Made by a program: the position numbers and the translations under genes
Notes under the pieces: generated by a model
Told to the model about the DNA's origin: nothing
What the model saw: the letters and a program-made list of their open reading frames with translations, nothing else
Databases searched by the model: none
Virus record (IMG/VR): IMGVR_UViG_3300047546_000805
Coordinates: 1 to 63,790 of that record
DNA from: a virus
Reading direction: 5' to 3' (one strand)
DNA length: 63,790 nt
Shown: piece after piece, positions 34,381 through 42,094 of the stretch
Layout of the letters: each line of letters starts with the position of its first letter
Numbering within the stretch: the first letter of the stretch is position 1

Positions 34381-35355
34381 TCAGACGCTTACCTTAACGT
34401 CCTTCACGATCACGAATGCGTCTGCATTCTCGATCTGTACACCTACGCGAACGTAGGCAACGAATTCAGTTGTGTCCTTCTTCATTGCGAAGTCGGAGTA
34501 AACCTTGACCTCTCGCTTGATTCCCCAGATACGGTTGTCTGGGAATGTCAGTTCTACGTGACCGTGGTCACCTGTAGCGCCGGAGTATGTACCGTCAAGA
34601 GTTTCATCGAATAGAGGAACCTCCTTGACTGGAATACCGAACGCGTATGGACGGATAGATCCACCAGGAGCCGCTGGGTTACCGCTAAGGACAGCCTCAG
34701 CGATAGACTCAGGAGCCGTAGAAATGTCAGTCAACTTGTACAGCCAATCCTGCTGTAGGTTGGATCCGGTGTAGAAGCGCAACTGGTTGCGGCGCTGTAG
34801 GTACTTGCGAGGCATAGCCTTGATGGCCTTGTTGAAGATGGCCTTGTCAAGCGCTGCACCTGCACCAGCAACTACGTGTCCGTTTGTCAGAGCCAGTTTC
34901 TTGAAGCCATCGAATGCTCCAAGTAGCGGGTCAACGGATGTGTCATCACCGTTAATAGCCAGATCCTCAATGTCGTTACCGAACTGAGTAGCCATTAGGC
35001 GGGCGATGTGATCCTGAATACCAGACTCTAGCGCATCCTCAACAGACTCGGTGGAAACCTCCCAGTCTAGACGAAGTTTCTTTGTTGTGATAGAAATCTT
35101 CGTGAACGTTGGGATCGCGTTAACACCGTCGTCAACTGCCTCTGTAGCCTGGCGTGCTAGACGCTGGCCTACGGCAACCTTGTCGATGTCAACTGTGTCA
35201 GCCTTCATTCTCTTTACGAAACCTTCCTGTGCAAGAACGGTAGCGTCCCAGATGTAGTCGATGAAGCGGTCAGACTGCTCTGCGTTTAGCAGACCACCAC
35301 CACCCGCGCCAACTACGCTGGTTGTTGTTACCTTCTCAAGAAGTTCATTGCTCAT
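34381..35355 (-). CDS. Major capsid protein, HK97 fold
   Basis: 324 residues. Order after protease-scaffold and before connectors, with HK97-type features: N-arm, E-loop region (TKISITTKKLRLDWEVSTES), spine helix (ALESGIQDHIARLMATQFGN), P-domain and a C-terminal strand (KDTTEFVAYVRVGVQIEN). There is no cleaved delta domain at its N-terminus because the scaffold is on the protease gene. It has an AAGGTAGGTGAAAA leader and a strong terminator. Confidence 0.9.
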   Translation of the reverse strand: MSNELLEKVTTTSVVGAGGGGLLNAEQSDRFIDYIWDATVLAQEGFVKRMKADTVDIDKVAVGQRLARQATEAVDDGVNAIPTFTKISITTKKLRLDWEVSTESVEDALESGIQDHIARLMATQFGNDIEDLAINGDDTSVDPLLGAFDGFKKLALTNGHVVAGAGAALDKAIFNKAIKAMPRKYLQRRNQLRFYTGSNLQQDWLYKLTDISTAPESIAEAVLSGNPAAPGGSIRPYAFGIPVKEVPLFDETLDGTYSGATGDHGHVELTFPDNRIWGIKREVKVYSDFAMKKDTTEFVAYVRVGVQIENADAFVIVKDVKVSV

Positions 35356-35392
35356 TTGTTGTTTTCACCTACCTTTTCTTTGATTACATCTT

Positions 35393-36592
35393 TCAGCGAA
35401 CGACGAAAGAACTGCCCCAGATGTTGTTGTTATTTTTTGGTTCTGCATCCCCGCCAAGGTCAGCAGACTTCTTTACAGCAGATGATTCGTCAATTTCCTT
35501 GAGAGACTTCTGTGTGCTCTCAACTTCATCTGCTACGGTCTTTAGGTTCTCGGCTACCGCCTCGAACTTCTCATTGACAGACTTAGCAAACTCGGCCAAC
35601 TGGTCGGCGGTTGCTGCTGCTGTCTCTGCTAGTTTTTCGTTGAATGTCTTTAGTAGAGACTCGCTAATCTCGCTAAGCGCCTTTTCCAGGTCAAATTCTG
35701 GCTCTACTGTTTCTTCGACGGTGGCAGCCTTCTCAGTTACTTCCTCTGCTACAGGCTCTTCAACCGTCTCGGCCTCAGCCTCTACGGTCTCCTCAACCAC
35801 GTCTTCTACAACTACTGTTTCTTCAGACACTTCATTACCTCCTTCGCTGTGGGCTTCCCCTGTAAGTTCACCCTTATGGTTCTTTATTAGTGCTCCAACA
35901 GTTTCCGCCTTTTCAGCGTCAGTACGCTCAACCCATCCAATGCTCTCCATTTCAGAGGAGCATACTGGGCAGGAGGCGCTGTCAGAATCTTTAGTTACGG
36001 CAATTTCATCCTTGCCGCACCAAAAAACGCTCTCGGTCTCAATTTCAGAGACCATTCCCTTCATTGCCATCCCTCCGTCTACCTTGACGATGGATAGAAT
36101 ATTCGCCAGTTGATTCGCTGGGTTGTCAACCACGGATAGTTCGATCAGCGAATACTTGGTGATGACTCTGATGGTCTTGTCGGCTGACTTATCGAATACA
36201 TTATCGGCTTCGTGAATCTCTCCACCGATAGAAAACCCTGATAGTGTGCCGTCTAGAACCTTTTCCCATGTATCTGCCGCGCCCTTGCTGATGTACGCCG
36301 TAACGAAGATTCCGCTGTACATCTTCTCGTCAACCGGGTCATACATTTCCTCTACTGAGAAAGCAAGAACTCTACCGACAGCCTTAGCCTGGTGCATCTC
36401 TCTAAGATTTCCGCGGAACTCCTGAAATGCTTCCAGGCTGGCCTGTGTCGAAACAACATCTCCCTGCTTGTCGATATTGTCAAGCGTCGCAAATCCTGAA
36501 ATTGTTCGGGACTCGCGGTCAACCTTAACAATAGGGACGGCAAAGCGGAGATTGCTTCCGTCTAGGTCAAAGTGTGCTTTCTCGAATATCAT
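35393..36592 (-). CDS. Prohead protease fused to scaffold, with zinc-ribbon insert
   Basis: 399 residues. The N-terminal 170 residues are an S78/U35-type protease: SGFATLDNIDKQGDVV, His in REMHQAKAVGRVLAF and Ser in GTLSGFSIGGEIHE. An insert near residues 185-215 has four cysteines and a His-poor zinc ribbon (FWCGKDEIAV, SCPVCSSEMESIGWVE). The last about 180 residues are acidic then coiled coil (EETVEAEAETVEEPVAEEV), a scaffold removed during maturation. Its start lies 9 nt from a -10 box. Confidence 0.88.
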   Translation of the reverse strand: MIFEKAHFDLDGSNLRFAVPIVKVDRESRTISGFATLDNIDKQGDVVSTQASLEAFQEFRGNLREMHQAKAVGRVLAFSVEEMYDPVDEKMYSGIFVTAYISKGAADTWEKVLDGTLSGFSIGGEIHEADNVFDKSADKTIRVITKYSLIELSVVDNPANQLANILSIVKVDGGMAMKGMVSEIETESVFWCGKDEIAVTKDSDSASCPVCSSEMESIGWVERTDAEKAETVGALIKNHKGELTGEAHSEGGNEVSEETVVVEDVVEETVEAEAETVEEPVAEEVTEKAATVEETVEPEFDLEKALSEISESLLKTFNEKLAETAAATADQLAEFAKSVNEKFEAVAENLKTVADEVESTQKSLKEIDESSAVKKSADLGGDAEPKNNNNIWGSSFVVR

Positions 36593-36601
36593 AGTGTTTT
36601 G

Positions 36602-36630
36602 ATAATAATTGTATTTATCTTAAAATGCAA
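36602..36630 (-). promoter_or_regulatory. Late-type promoter giving a leaderless protease/capsid mRNA
   Basis: Minus strand TTGCAT (36625-36630), 17 nt, TATTAT (36602-36607), then 9 nt to the ATG at 36592. No Shine-Dalgarno fits in that space, so translation is probably leaderless or nearly so. Confidence 0.75.
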
Positions 36631-36631
36631 A

Positions 36632-38206
36632 TTATTGTGTAGTTCTTCCGTCACCCTGCGCGTTTCTGCCCTCTCCGGCAGAGTCGGATGATCCGGCTGA
36701 GCGGTCGGCATCACGGGTTCTTGACTGCTGGGCCTGGGCCCTTTGCTCCGCCGCCTCCTGTGCCCCGAGAGATACCGGCTTGTCTCCGCCCTCTAGTGGT
36801 GGTAGGCCGTGGCGCTTGCGAATCTCGTTCGGAACAATGGTCTTCATTCTCAAGTAGCGCTCATCGATCTTGCTCTGGGTGTCCTCATCGGATAGGGTCA
36901 TTTCTAGCAACTTGAACTTGAAGTTATCGGTAACGCTCTTGATGATGAGGTCAATACGCTTTTCTAGCATGTCCTGGCGTGGGCGGGTTACCTGCTCCTT
37001 GAATCCCTTGTCCGCGTCTCTGGCTGCCGCCAGGCCGACCCCATCCATATATCCTGACTTCGACTTAGGTGTTCTGTGGGCCATGAAGATCTCGTCAATA
37101 TTCATCTTGCGGTATGTGTTGAAACTGCTGTCCTGGGCCTTAGCCTCAATTGCCTCCATCTTGAACTCGACCTTGTTTCCGTCAGAGTCGGCTGGGAGCG
37201 GCAGGAATACGCTACGGTGGTGCTTGCCCTTTACTCCCGTCTGAAACAATTCAAGGATCTTGCGCTGGTTGGCCTCAGATATAGAAGCACCCTTTAGATA
37301 GATTACATAGCGCGGAACAGCCTTGTGCTCGAAATAGTCAAGGTTGTAGCGGCTGGCGAACTCGTCACCGGCTAGCGCTTCTGTGGCGGGGATGATGTCT
37401 GGAATTCCGTAGAAACTGTTGGTCGGAGTGTAATTCTTTACGTGAATTACCTCGTTCGGGTTCCTGTCATCGGTCAGTGGGTTCTCTGTCTTGGTGTCCC
37501 CAAAGTTCCTGAAGAATATTACTCTAGTTCCAACTAGTTGTACGAATCCGTCCCTGTCTCGGCGGACTCTCATGGTCACGGATGGAATGTGACCTACAAA
37601 GTTGATCTTGCCACTCTTTGTCCGCCCGATTTCGATATAGGCGTTTCCTGTAGACTCAAGGTCTACCGCTACGGCATGTAGGGTGTCGGAGAATGGCTGT
37701 AGCCAGTTCAGGCTATTTAGCCATTCCAGTACCGAGTTCTTCTCGTCTTCTGCCTGGCGCTCAAGTCTGTCTCTAGTCTTATCTGTGTTTGCCCGCTCGA
37801 TCTGTGACTTCAGTTTATAGGTCGGCTCTAGGTCATATCCAAGATCAACTATATTAGCGACTTTGGACTGAACGGCGGCGTAGTGAGGGGCGGACTTCTC
37901 GTAGACCTTAGCAAGATATGTTGGGTTGTAATCTGGAACCACTACCCCGAAGTTGTCGTAGGCAAAGGTGTATCCGACCTCTACCGCCTTGCTCTTCGCC
38001 ACCTCGGCCTTGTGAATCTTGCGGCGCTTGAAATTAGGGGCGAGGCCGGTAAGTGAACGATACTGCTCATTTGTCAGTACGAATGGGTCATTTGATGGAT
38101 TGGTTGTGTCAATCTCTGAGGCTACTGTTACCTCGATCTCGTGAGCCGCTGCGGGCTCAACTTTCGTCACCCGACGACTAGCCGTACGCTTAGTATCCGA
38201 GGCCAC
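36632..38206 (-). CDS. Portal protein
   Basis: About 524 residues from a GTG at 38206 (GAGG 9 nt upstream); a longer frame opens at 38227. Stem and wing motifs include YAAVQSKVANIVDLGYDLEP, FSDTLHAVAVDLESTGNAYIE, IPDIIPATEALAGDEFASRY and LDYFEHKAVPRYVIYLKG, all typical of PBSX/HK97-type portals. The C-terminus is a Gln/Arg/Ser-rich tail. It forms the dodecameric DNA gate. No terminase gene lies upstream of it, which is unusual. Confidence 0.88.
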   Translation of the reverse strand: MASDTKRTASRRVTKVEPAAAHEIEVTVASEIDTTNPSNDPFVLTNEQYRSLTGLAPNFKRRKIHKAEVAKSKAVEVGYTFAYDNFGVVVPDYNPTYLAKVYEKSAPHYAAVQSKVANIVDLGYDLEPTYKLKSQIERANTDKTRDRLERQAEDEKNSVLEWLNSLNWLQPFSDTLHAVAVDLESTGNAYIEIGRTKSGKINFVGHIPSVTMRVRRDRDGFVQLVGTRVIFFRNFGDTKTENPLTDDRNPNEVIHVKNYTPTNSFYGIPDIIPATEALAGDEFASRYNLDYFEHKAVPRYVIYLKGASISEANQRKILELFQTGVKGKHHRSVFLPLPADSDGNKVEFKMEAIEAKAQDSSFNTYRKMNIDEIFMAHRTPKSKSGYMDGVGLAAARDADKGFKEQVTRPRQDMLEKRIDLIIKSVTDNFKFKLLEMTLSDEDTQSKIDERYLRMKTIVPNEIRKRHGLPPLEGGDKPVSLGAQEAAEQRAQAQQSRTRDADRSAGSSDSAGEGRNAQGDGRTTQ

Positions 38207-38606
38207 TTTGCATCGCCTCAATCTCACCCATTAGTGCCGGAACGTCATATGGGTCCGGAACATATCCGTCCATCATGCGCTCGACCTGGTGCCAGAATTC
38301 GTTCTCGCTGATCTTTCTAGAACCAGCGTAGAACACTGCAAATCCGTCCGGGTATCCGTGGTGTGCTGCGGCTTCCTGTAGTCTGCGGATACGCTCTTTA
38401 TCTCCCTGCCTCGAAGCAATCGAAAGGAAGTTGGCGTCGTCGTCGGTAAGGAAGTTTCCGTCAGGCAACTGCCAGACATATACTCCGATATTGGTCTCTT
38501 GGACGATTTGAACCCGTGGTTTTGTGTTCTCCCAGGTCTTTTTGACCGGCTCATCGGGATCTACGTCTGTGCTTAGCACTAATTCTGGTGTTTCCTGCTC
38601 GCTCAT
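38190..38606 (-). CDS. Unknown protein directly upstream of portal
   Basis: 138 residues from the ATG at 38606 (MSEQETPELVLSTD). An ATG at 38615 overlaps the -10 box and cannot be the start. It contains YVWQLPDGNFLTDDDANFLS and FAVFYAGSRKISENEFWHQV, mixed alpha/beta. Translation is predicted leaderless (7 nt after the -10 box). It is coupled to the portal gene and may act in portal assembly; the family is unknown. Confidence 0.65.
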   Translation of the reverse strand: MSEQETPELVLSTDVDPDEPVKKTWENTKPRVQIVQETNIGVYVWQLPDGNFLTDDDANFLSIASRQGDKERIRRLQEAAAHHGYPDGFAVFYAGSRKISENEFWHQVERMMDGYVPDPYDVPALMGEIEAMQSGLGY

Positions 38607-38613
38607 GTCACTC

Positions 38614-38642
38614 ATAATACCATTTCTGTCTACTTAAAGCAA
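38614..38642 (-). promoter_or_regulatory. Late-type promoter opening the head block
   Basis: Minus strand TTGCTT (38637-38642), 17 nt, TATTAT (38614-38619) with extended TG (TGGTATTAT). The predicted start site coincides with the ATG at 38606, so the mRNA would be leaderless. Confidence 0.75.
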
Positions 38643-38649
38643 AAACTTG

Positions 38650-41016
38650 TCATACCGGGATCACATTTGTGTGCCATGCGGGGGCATAGATGTTCGGGGC
38701 CTTGTTCTGGGCCACGCTGATCGAGTCCGCCACGTCTGCGGAATACTTGTAGCGGCCAAGGAAGGCTGAGTAGTGCTCGGTGATATTGTCTGCGCTGAGA
38801 ATATAGTCGTATGCTGCGAAGTTCTGTATTCCTACTCCGTTTACATAATTGGTCGAGTTGTATCCGCCCCCGATATATACCTGTCGGTCAGTCAGATCAG
38901 CCGGTAGAACCGCGTACACATGCACCCACTGGTTGTACAAATTGGTGATGTTCTTGCCGGACATGTTAACGTTGTTTATATAAACGGTAGTGAAGTTGTG
39001 GCTGAGCGCGTTGCCCGCCTTGTTGATAGATATGTATCGCTCGGTGGACCCGTCATAGATCGATATCACCCGGCCAGAATTGACGGTATCGAAATCGATG
39101 TATAGCAGGAACTCGAAGGAGCGGTACTCGTAGTGAGTGGTCACACCATCAACATTAACGTCAGACACTACGCCTCGTACAGATCCCGAGTCGAAGAACA
39201 GCCCATCGTATTTGTTTCTGGTGAAATAGTTCGGTTCTGCCGCGCTGATCCATGCCTCTCCGGTTCCGGTTAGGTTTATCTCGGCCTCGGAATTCTCGGA
39301 AATGATCTTCCGGTCGGTGATTGCTCTAACCACGATCTTGGAGAATGATGGGTAATTTGCCTCTCCGCCATATGGGGCAGGTGCTGCCCAAAGATACGGG
39401 TTGACCGTGATTTCCTGGTTGATGCCGACCCCGGGCGTAACGTTCTCTGGAATAGATGAAATCGGAGTGATAAACCTGTTTAGATTGGAGGCGGTGGAAT
39501 CGCTAGTCGTAATAGATAGTTCCTTGTGAGCCCCGTAGTTTATGGCATAAGCGGTCTTGATCTGCTCGTCGTCCGGAAGCAGCACCTTTGCCACCAAGTA
39601 GGACTCGACAAATCCTACGTTCTCATTGGCCGTGTTCAGCGGCCATATTCCTGTGGCAATCCATGAATCGTAGTAACTCTCATAATTATTTCCGAGTTCT
39701 GCGTCTGTACGAATGCTGTTATGTGTTGCTAGGTAGCCTATGTTTGGGATCGCCGCTCCGCCGTACGTTCCATCTGCTCCAATAACTAGTTTTGTAGTTT
39801 CGTCAACGACGATGTTGATGGAATACTTGCTCTGCCCTCCGACTGGGTTCAGCGTAAATACTGGATCACCAGTTTTGATGAACAACTGGCCGCTGTCGTA
39901 CATGAAGACGAAATTTCCAGTTGCCGTATTAACGGCATCATCGAAGGTGATGTTGGTCGGCGTCTCAGTTCCGTCTGGCGCAATATCTGTAACGTCTATA
40001 TGAATGTCGTTGGCCGAGTCAACGTAGCACTCTAATCTCTGTACATCACCTATTAGGGAGAAGAGGTATTCGTCTCCAGCCCGCGAGTTGTCGTCTGATG
40101 TCTCGATGTATATTACCCACTGGTCACTTCCAAGGTAGCCTAGGGCGTTTGTATACAGGTACTCACCGGCCCCAATTGTGACACTTGTTGCGTTCCAGCC
40201 CGGCTCAACATCATACGACAGAGCATCCACCACCTTGTTCGAATATAGTCCATCCTTATCAATATTGATGTTGTAACTGTCAGTCGATCCAAATTCCTGG
40301 TCTAGTTCTATGTCGTAGTAGGATGTATTCGAAATACGCATCGGGAAAACCTGCCCGTTGTCATTGGCGCAGGCGTCTACATGGCTGATCGGTACGGCGG
40401 CGTTGAATTTGTCAAGGATGTTCTGCGGCGTCAGAGCACGGTCGTATACGCAAACATTCGAGGCGAACTCGGCGTTGATGGTCAGGGTGGTAGAAGAGTT
40501 GGTGAAGGCGAATCCCGCCGGTGCATCTTCTACGAATTTGTTCTCCCCGTCGATATATATAGACACAGAGTTTCCGGTCCAGGTCAGAGCGAAGTAGATT
40601 CGTGAGTCATAGTCGTCAATGTTGAAGTGGTGCTGCAATACACCAGGGAAATTCACGTATAGATTGGAGTTCTGGACTCCGACGACATTCGTTCCGAGTG
40701 ACAGTAGGTTCCTGGTGCCGTAGTCTGCGTAATCGTTATTGGGGTGGATCTCGAACCATCCATCTATGGTGAACGGGAGTGGTTCTTTACCTGCTGTTCC
40801 GAATGCCCGCCCCAGCGTAGAAGTCGAGCCATTACATACAGAAGCATGAAATCCTGGGACTAGCGGCTGGTAGGTTTTTGGCGCGGTGCCAGTGGCGGTC
40901 GGGGTATTGATGCTGGCGAAAGTTCCAGATCTTCCCATTACATCTACCGCTCCGTGAGTTATGTCCAGCGGCCAATAACTGTAGGGGTTTGTCGAGATTA
41001 CGTATTCTCTATACAT
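38650..41016 (-). CDS. Large virion protein with repeated LamG/lectin-like domains
   Basis: 788 residues starting MYREYVISTNPYSYWPLD. At least three concanavalin-like jelly rolls are visible (residues about 1-200 with FTIDGWFEIHPNND; about 250-460; about 590-770 with RSFEFLLYIDFDTVNSGR and QVYIGGGYNSTNYVNG). Such domains bind cell-surface glycans. It lies upstream of the head genes, far from the tail fibre block, so it may be a capsid-borne fibre. Its ATG lies 8 nt behind a -10 box. Confidence 0.7.
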   Translation of the reverse strand: MYREYVISTNPYSYWPLDITHGAVDVMGRSGTFASINTPTATGTAPKTYQPLVPGFHASVCNGSTSTLGRAFGTAGKEPLPFTIDGWFEIHPNNDYADYGTRNLLSLGTNVVGVQNSNLYVNFPGVLQHHFNIDDYDSRIYFALTWTGNSVSIYIDGENKFVEDAPAGFAFTNSSTTLTINAEFASNVCVYDRALTPQNILDKFNAAVPISHVDACANDNGQVFPMRISNTSYYDIELDQEFGSTDSYNINIDKDGLYSNKVVDALSYDVEPGWNATSVTIGAGEYLYTNALGYLGSDQWVIYIETSDDNSRAGDEYLFSLIGDVQRLECYVDSANDIHIDVTDIAPDGTETPTNITFDDAVNTATGNFVFMYDSGQLFIKTGDPVFTLNPVGGQSKYSINIVVDETTKLVIGADGTYGGAAIPNIGYLATHNSIRTDAELGNNYESYYDSWIATGIWPLNTANENVGFVESYLVAKVLLPDDEQIKTAYAINYGAHKELSITTSDSTASNLNRFITPISSIPENVTPGVGINQEITVNPYLWAAPAPYGGEANYPSFSKIVVRAITDRKIISENSEAEINLTGTGEAWISAAEPNYFTRNKYDGLFFDSGSVRGVVSDVNVDGVTTHYEYRSFEFLLYIDFDTVNSGRVISIYDGSTERYISINKAGNALSHNFTTVYINNVNMSGKNITNLYNQWVHVYAVLPADLTDRQVYIGGGYNSTNYVNGVGIQNFAAYDYILSADNITEHYSAFLGRYKYSADVADSISVAQNKAPNIYAPAWHTNVIPV

Positions 41017-41024
41017 GATTATTT

Positions 41025-41052
41025 AGTATATCATTTTGGGCGGTAAACGCAA
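41025..41052 (-). promoter_or_regulatory. Late-type promoter, leaderless lectin-like gene
   Basis: Minus strand TTGCGT (41047-41052), 16 nt, TATACT (41025-41030) with extended TG (TGATATACT), then 8 nt to the ATG at 41016. The -35 box directly follows the hairpin at 41056-41077. Confidence 0.7.
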
Positions 41053-41053
41053 T

Positions 41054-41165
41054 CACCCCGGCCCAGCGGGACCGGGGGATCACGGTAACTTCCACCCTAA
41101 AGCACGGGACGCGAAATTGCTGCACTCCCCGTAACGACTAGGCGCTCCCAACTGGGACTACCAGA
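41054..41165 (-). ncRNA. Putative structured small RNA between two gene blocks
   Basis: About 110 nt lie between a double -10 element (41170-41181) and a hairpin (41056-41077), with no open frame of note. Stems that can form include ACGGG/CCCGT (around 41103-41133), TCCCA/TGGGA (41146-41157) and the terminator hairpin. Promoter, structured core and terminator give the layout of an independent small RNA; an attenuated leader is the alternative. No known RNA family recognised. Confidence 0.4.
41056..41077 (-). terminator. Terminator hairpin in the 41-kb gap
   Basis: Forward strand CCCCGGCCC (41056-41064), loop AGC, GGGACCGGGG (41068-41077): a 9-bp GC-rich stem with one bulged A. The sequence after it on the minus strand (TGATTGCGTTTACC) is moderately T-rich. 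Confidence 0.6.
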
Positions 41166-41169
41166 CGTT

Positions 41170-41181
41170 AGTATAAGTATA
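41170..41181 (-). promoter_or_regulatory. Double -10 element upstream of the putative small RNA
   Basis: Minus strand TGATATACTTATACT holds two direct TATACT hexamers (41176-41181 and 41170-41175) with an extended TG. It lies at the stop codon of the holin-like gene. No clean -35 at 16-17 nt. Confidence 0.4.
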
Positions 41182-41418
41182 TCATAGACCGAATATATGA
41201 AGCACGAACCAAGACACTAGACCGAAGGCGGTGGCTGCAAAGACCGCTGCTCCTACCGCCCGCTTTTTAGTGTCCTGTGACAGCAGCCCAATCCATTTAC
41301 GGGTATTCTCAGAAAGGGTGTCACCCTTTTGCTTATTTATCAGTGTAGCGCCCTCTATAACTCCAAAAGACGCTATTACTGTAATCAGCCAAACTATCCA
41401 GGTTGGTTCGAAGTTCAT
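41182..41418 (-). CDS. Two-helix membrane protein, holin candidate
   Basis: 78 residues. Hydrophobic segments at about 7-26 (WIVWLITVIASFGVIEGA) and 55-77 (VGAAVFAATAFGLVSWFVL), with a charged polar loop between (NKQKGDTLSENTRKW). This fits class II holins or small phage membrane proteins. It is in the appendage block about 11 kb from the M15 endolysin in the same direction. ATGA overlap with its upstream neighbour. Confidence 0.6.
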   Translation of the reverse strand: MNFEPTWIVWLITVIASFGVIEGATLINKQKGDTLSENTRKWIGLLSQDTKKRAVGAAVFAATAFGLVSWFVLHIFGL

Positions 41419-41711
41419 GTGCCGTTTGTAGAGTTTAATTGCCTAACTGTAAGCCTGATCAGAGCGTTCATCTGACGGGTTAGTGATCTGACCTGAGCAA
41501 CTACCTGGGCATTTGTTGGTGATGCTAGGTCTAGGAATGCTTGATTAGCGGCAAGTGCTGTTACTGCTTTATCTTTGAGTGCTTTTTCGTTAACACTCGC
41601 CGCCCCCTCGGGGGTGGCAGAGATAAGAGCCCTAGCCTCTGCTGCTGTTATGCTCACACCATTATTATCAAAATAAACTAGTGATCCGTTTTCGTTCTTA
41701 ACTGTAACCAT
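41415..41711 (-). CDS. Small fibre-associated protein
   Basis: 98 residues from the ATG at 41711, which overlaps the previous stop as TAATG. N-terminal beta hairpin (MVTVKNENGSLVYFDNNGV) then a helical C-terminus (VVAQVRSLTRQMNALIRLTV). Such helices can trimerise with fibre shafts. Function unknown; likely part of the fibre complex. Confidence 0.6.
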   Translation of the reverse strand: MVTVKNENGSLVYFDNNGVSITAAEARALISATPEGAASVNEKALKDKAVTALAANQAFLDLASPTNAQVVAQVRSLTRQMNALIRLTVRQLNSTNGT

Positions 41712-42094
41712 TAGACTTCCGCTCTCCATGAAATAACTGCTGCCGCTAATGCTACTATATCAGCCGGTGGATTGTCTAGTTCTCTAAATGCTGATAGCGC
41801 AGCCGAGACTTGTTGGTCGATGATCACCGTTTCTTCTGGCGTTGGTGCTGGATAGAGTGCAGATAGCGCTAAAGCATTAGACAACGCTTCACGATTCTGT
41901 TGAAGGGCGGCATTAGTAGCATCTAGTGCGGCTGCCGCCGCAGCGATAGCCTGGTTGTACTCAACCACCTGGGACTCTGTAGGAATCGCAGCATCTTCTT
42001 CGGGCGTCATTGGCCTCTCGACCCCGCCCTCAATTATTGTTCTTGTCGTAACGTTTATTGTGATGTCGCCTAGTGGCGCTAGGTAATCTGGCAT
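41711..42094 (-). CDS. Fibre-associated protein with Ala-rich coiled coil
   Basis: 127 residues. A short beta N-terminus (ITINVTTRTIIEGGVERPM) and then Ala-rich heptads (AAAAAALDATNAALQQN, VSAALSAFRELDNPPADIV). It shares its first and last bases with the neighbouring genes. Possibly a tail fibre chaperone or connector; not recognised. Confidence 0.55.
   Translation of the reverse strand: MPDYLAPLGDITINVTTRTIIEGGVERPMTPEEDAAIPTESQVVEYNQAIAAAAAALDATNAALQQNREALSNALALSALYPAPTPEETVIIDQQVSAALSAFRELDNPPADIVALAAAVISWRAEV

Noticed and set aside
41085-41165. tRNA-like look of the 41-kb gap (D-loop-like AGTTGG, T-loop-like TTTCG)
   Set aside because: The acceptor and T stems do not pair and the T-loop lacks the conserved A, so it is not called a tRNA.
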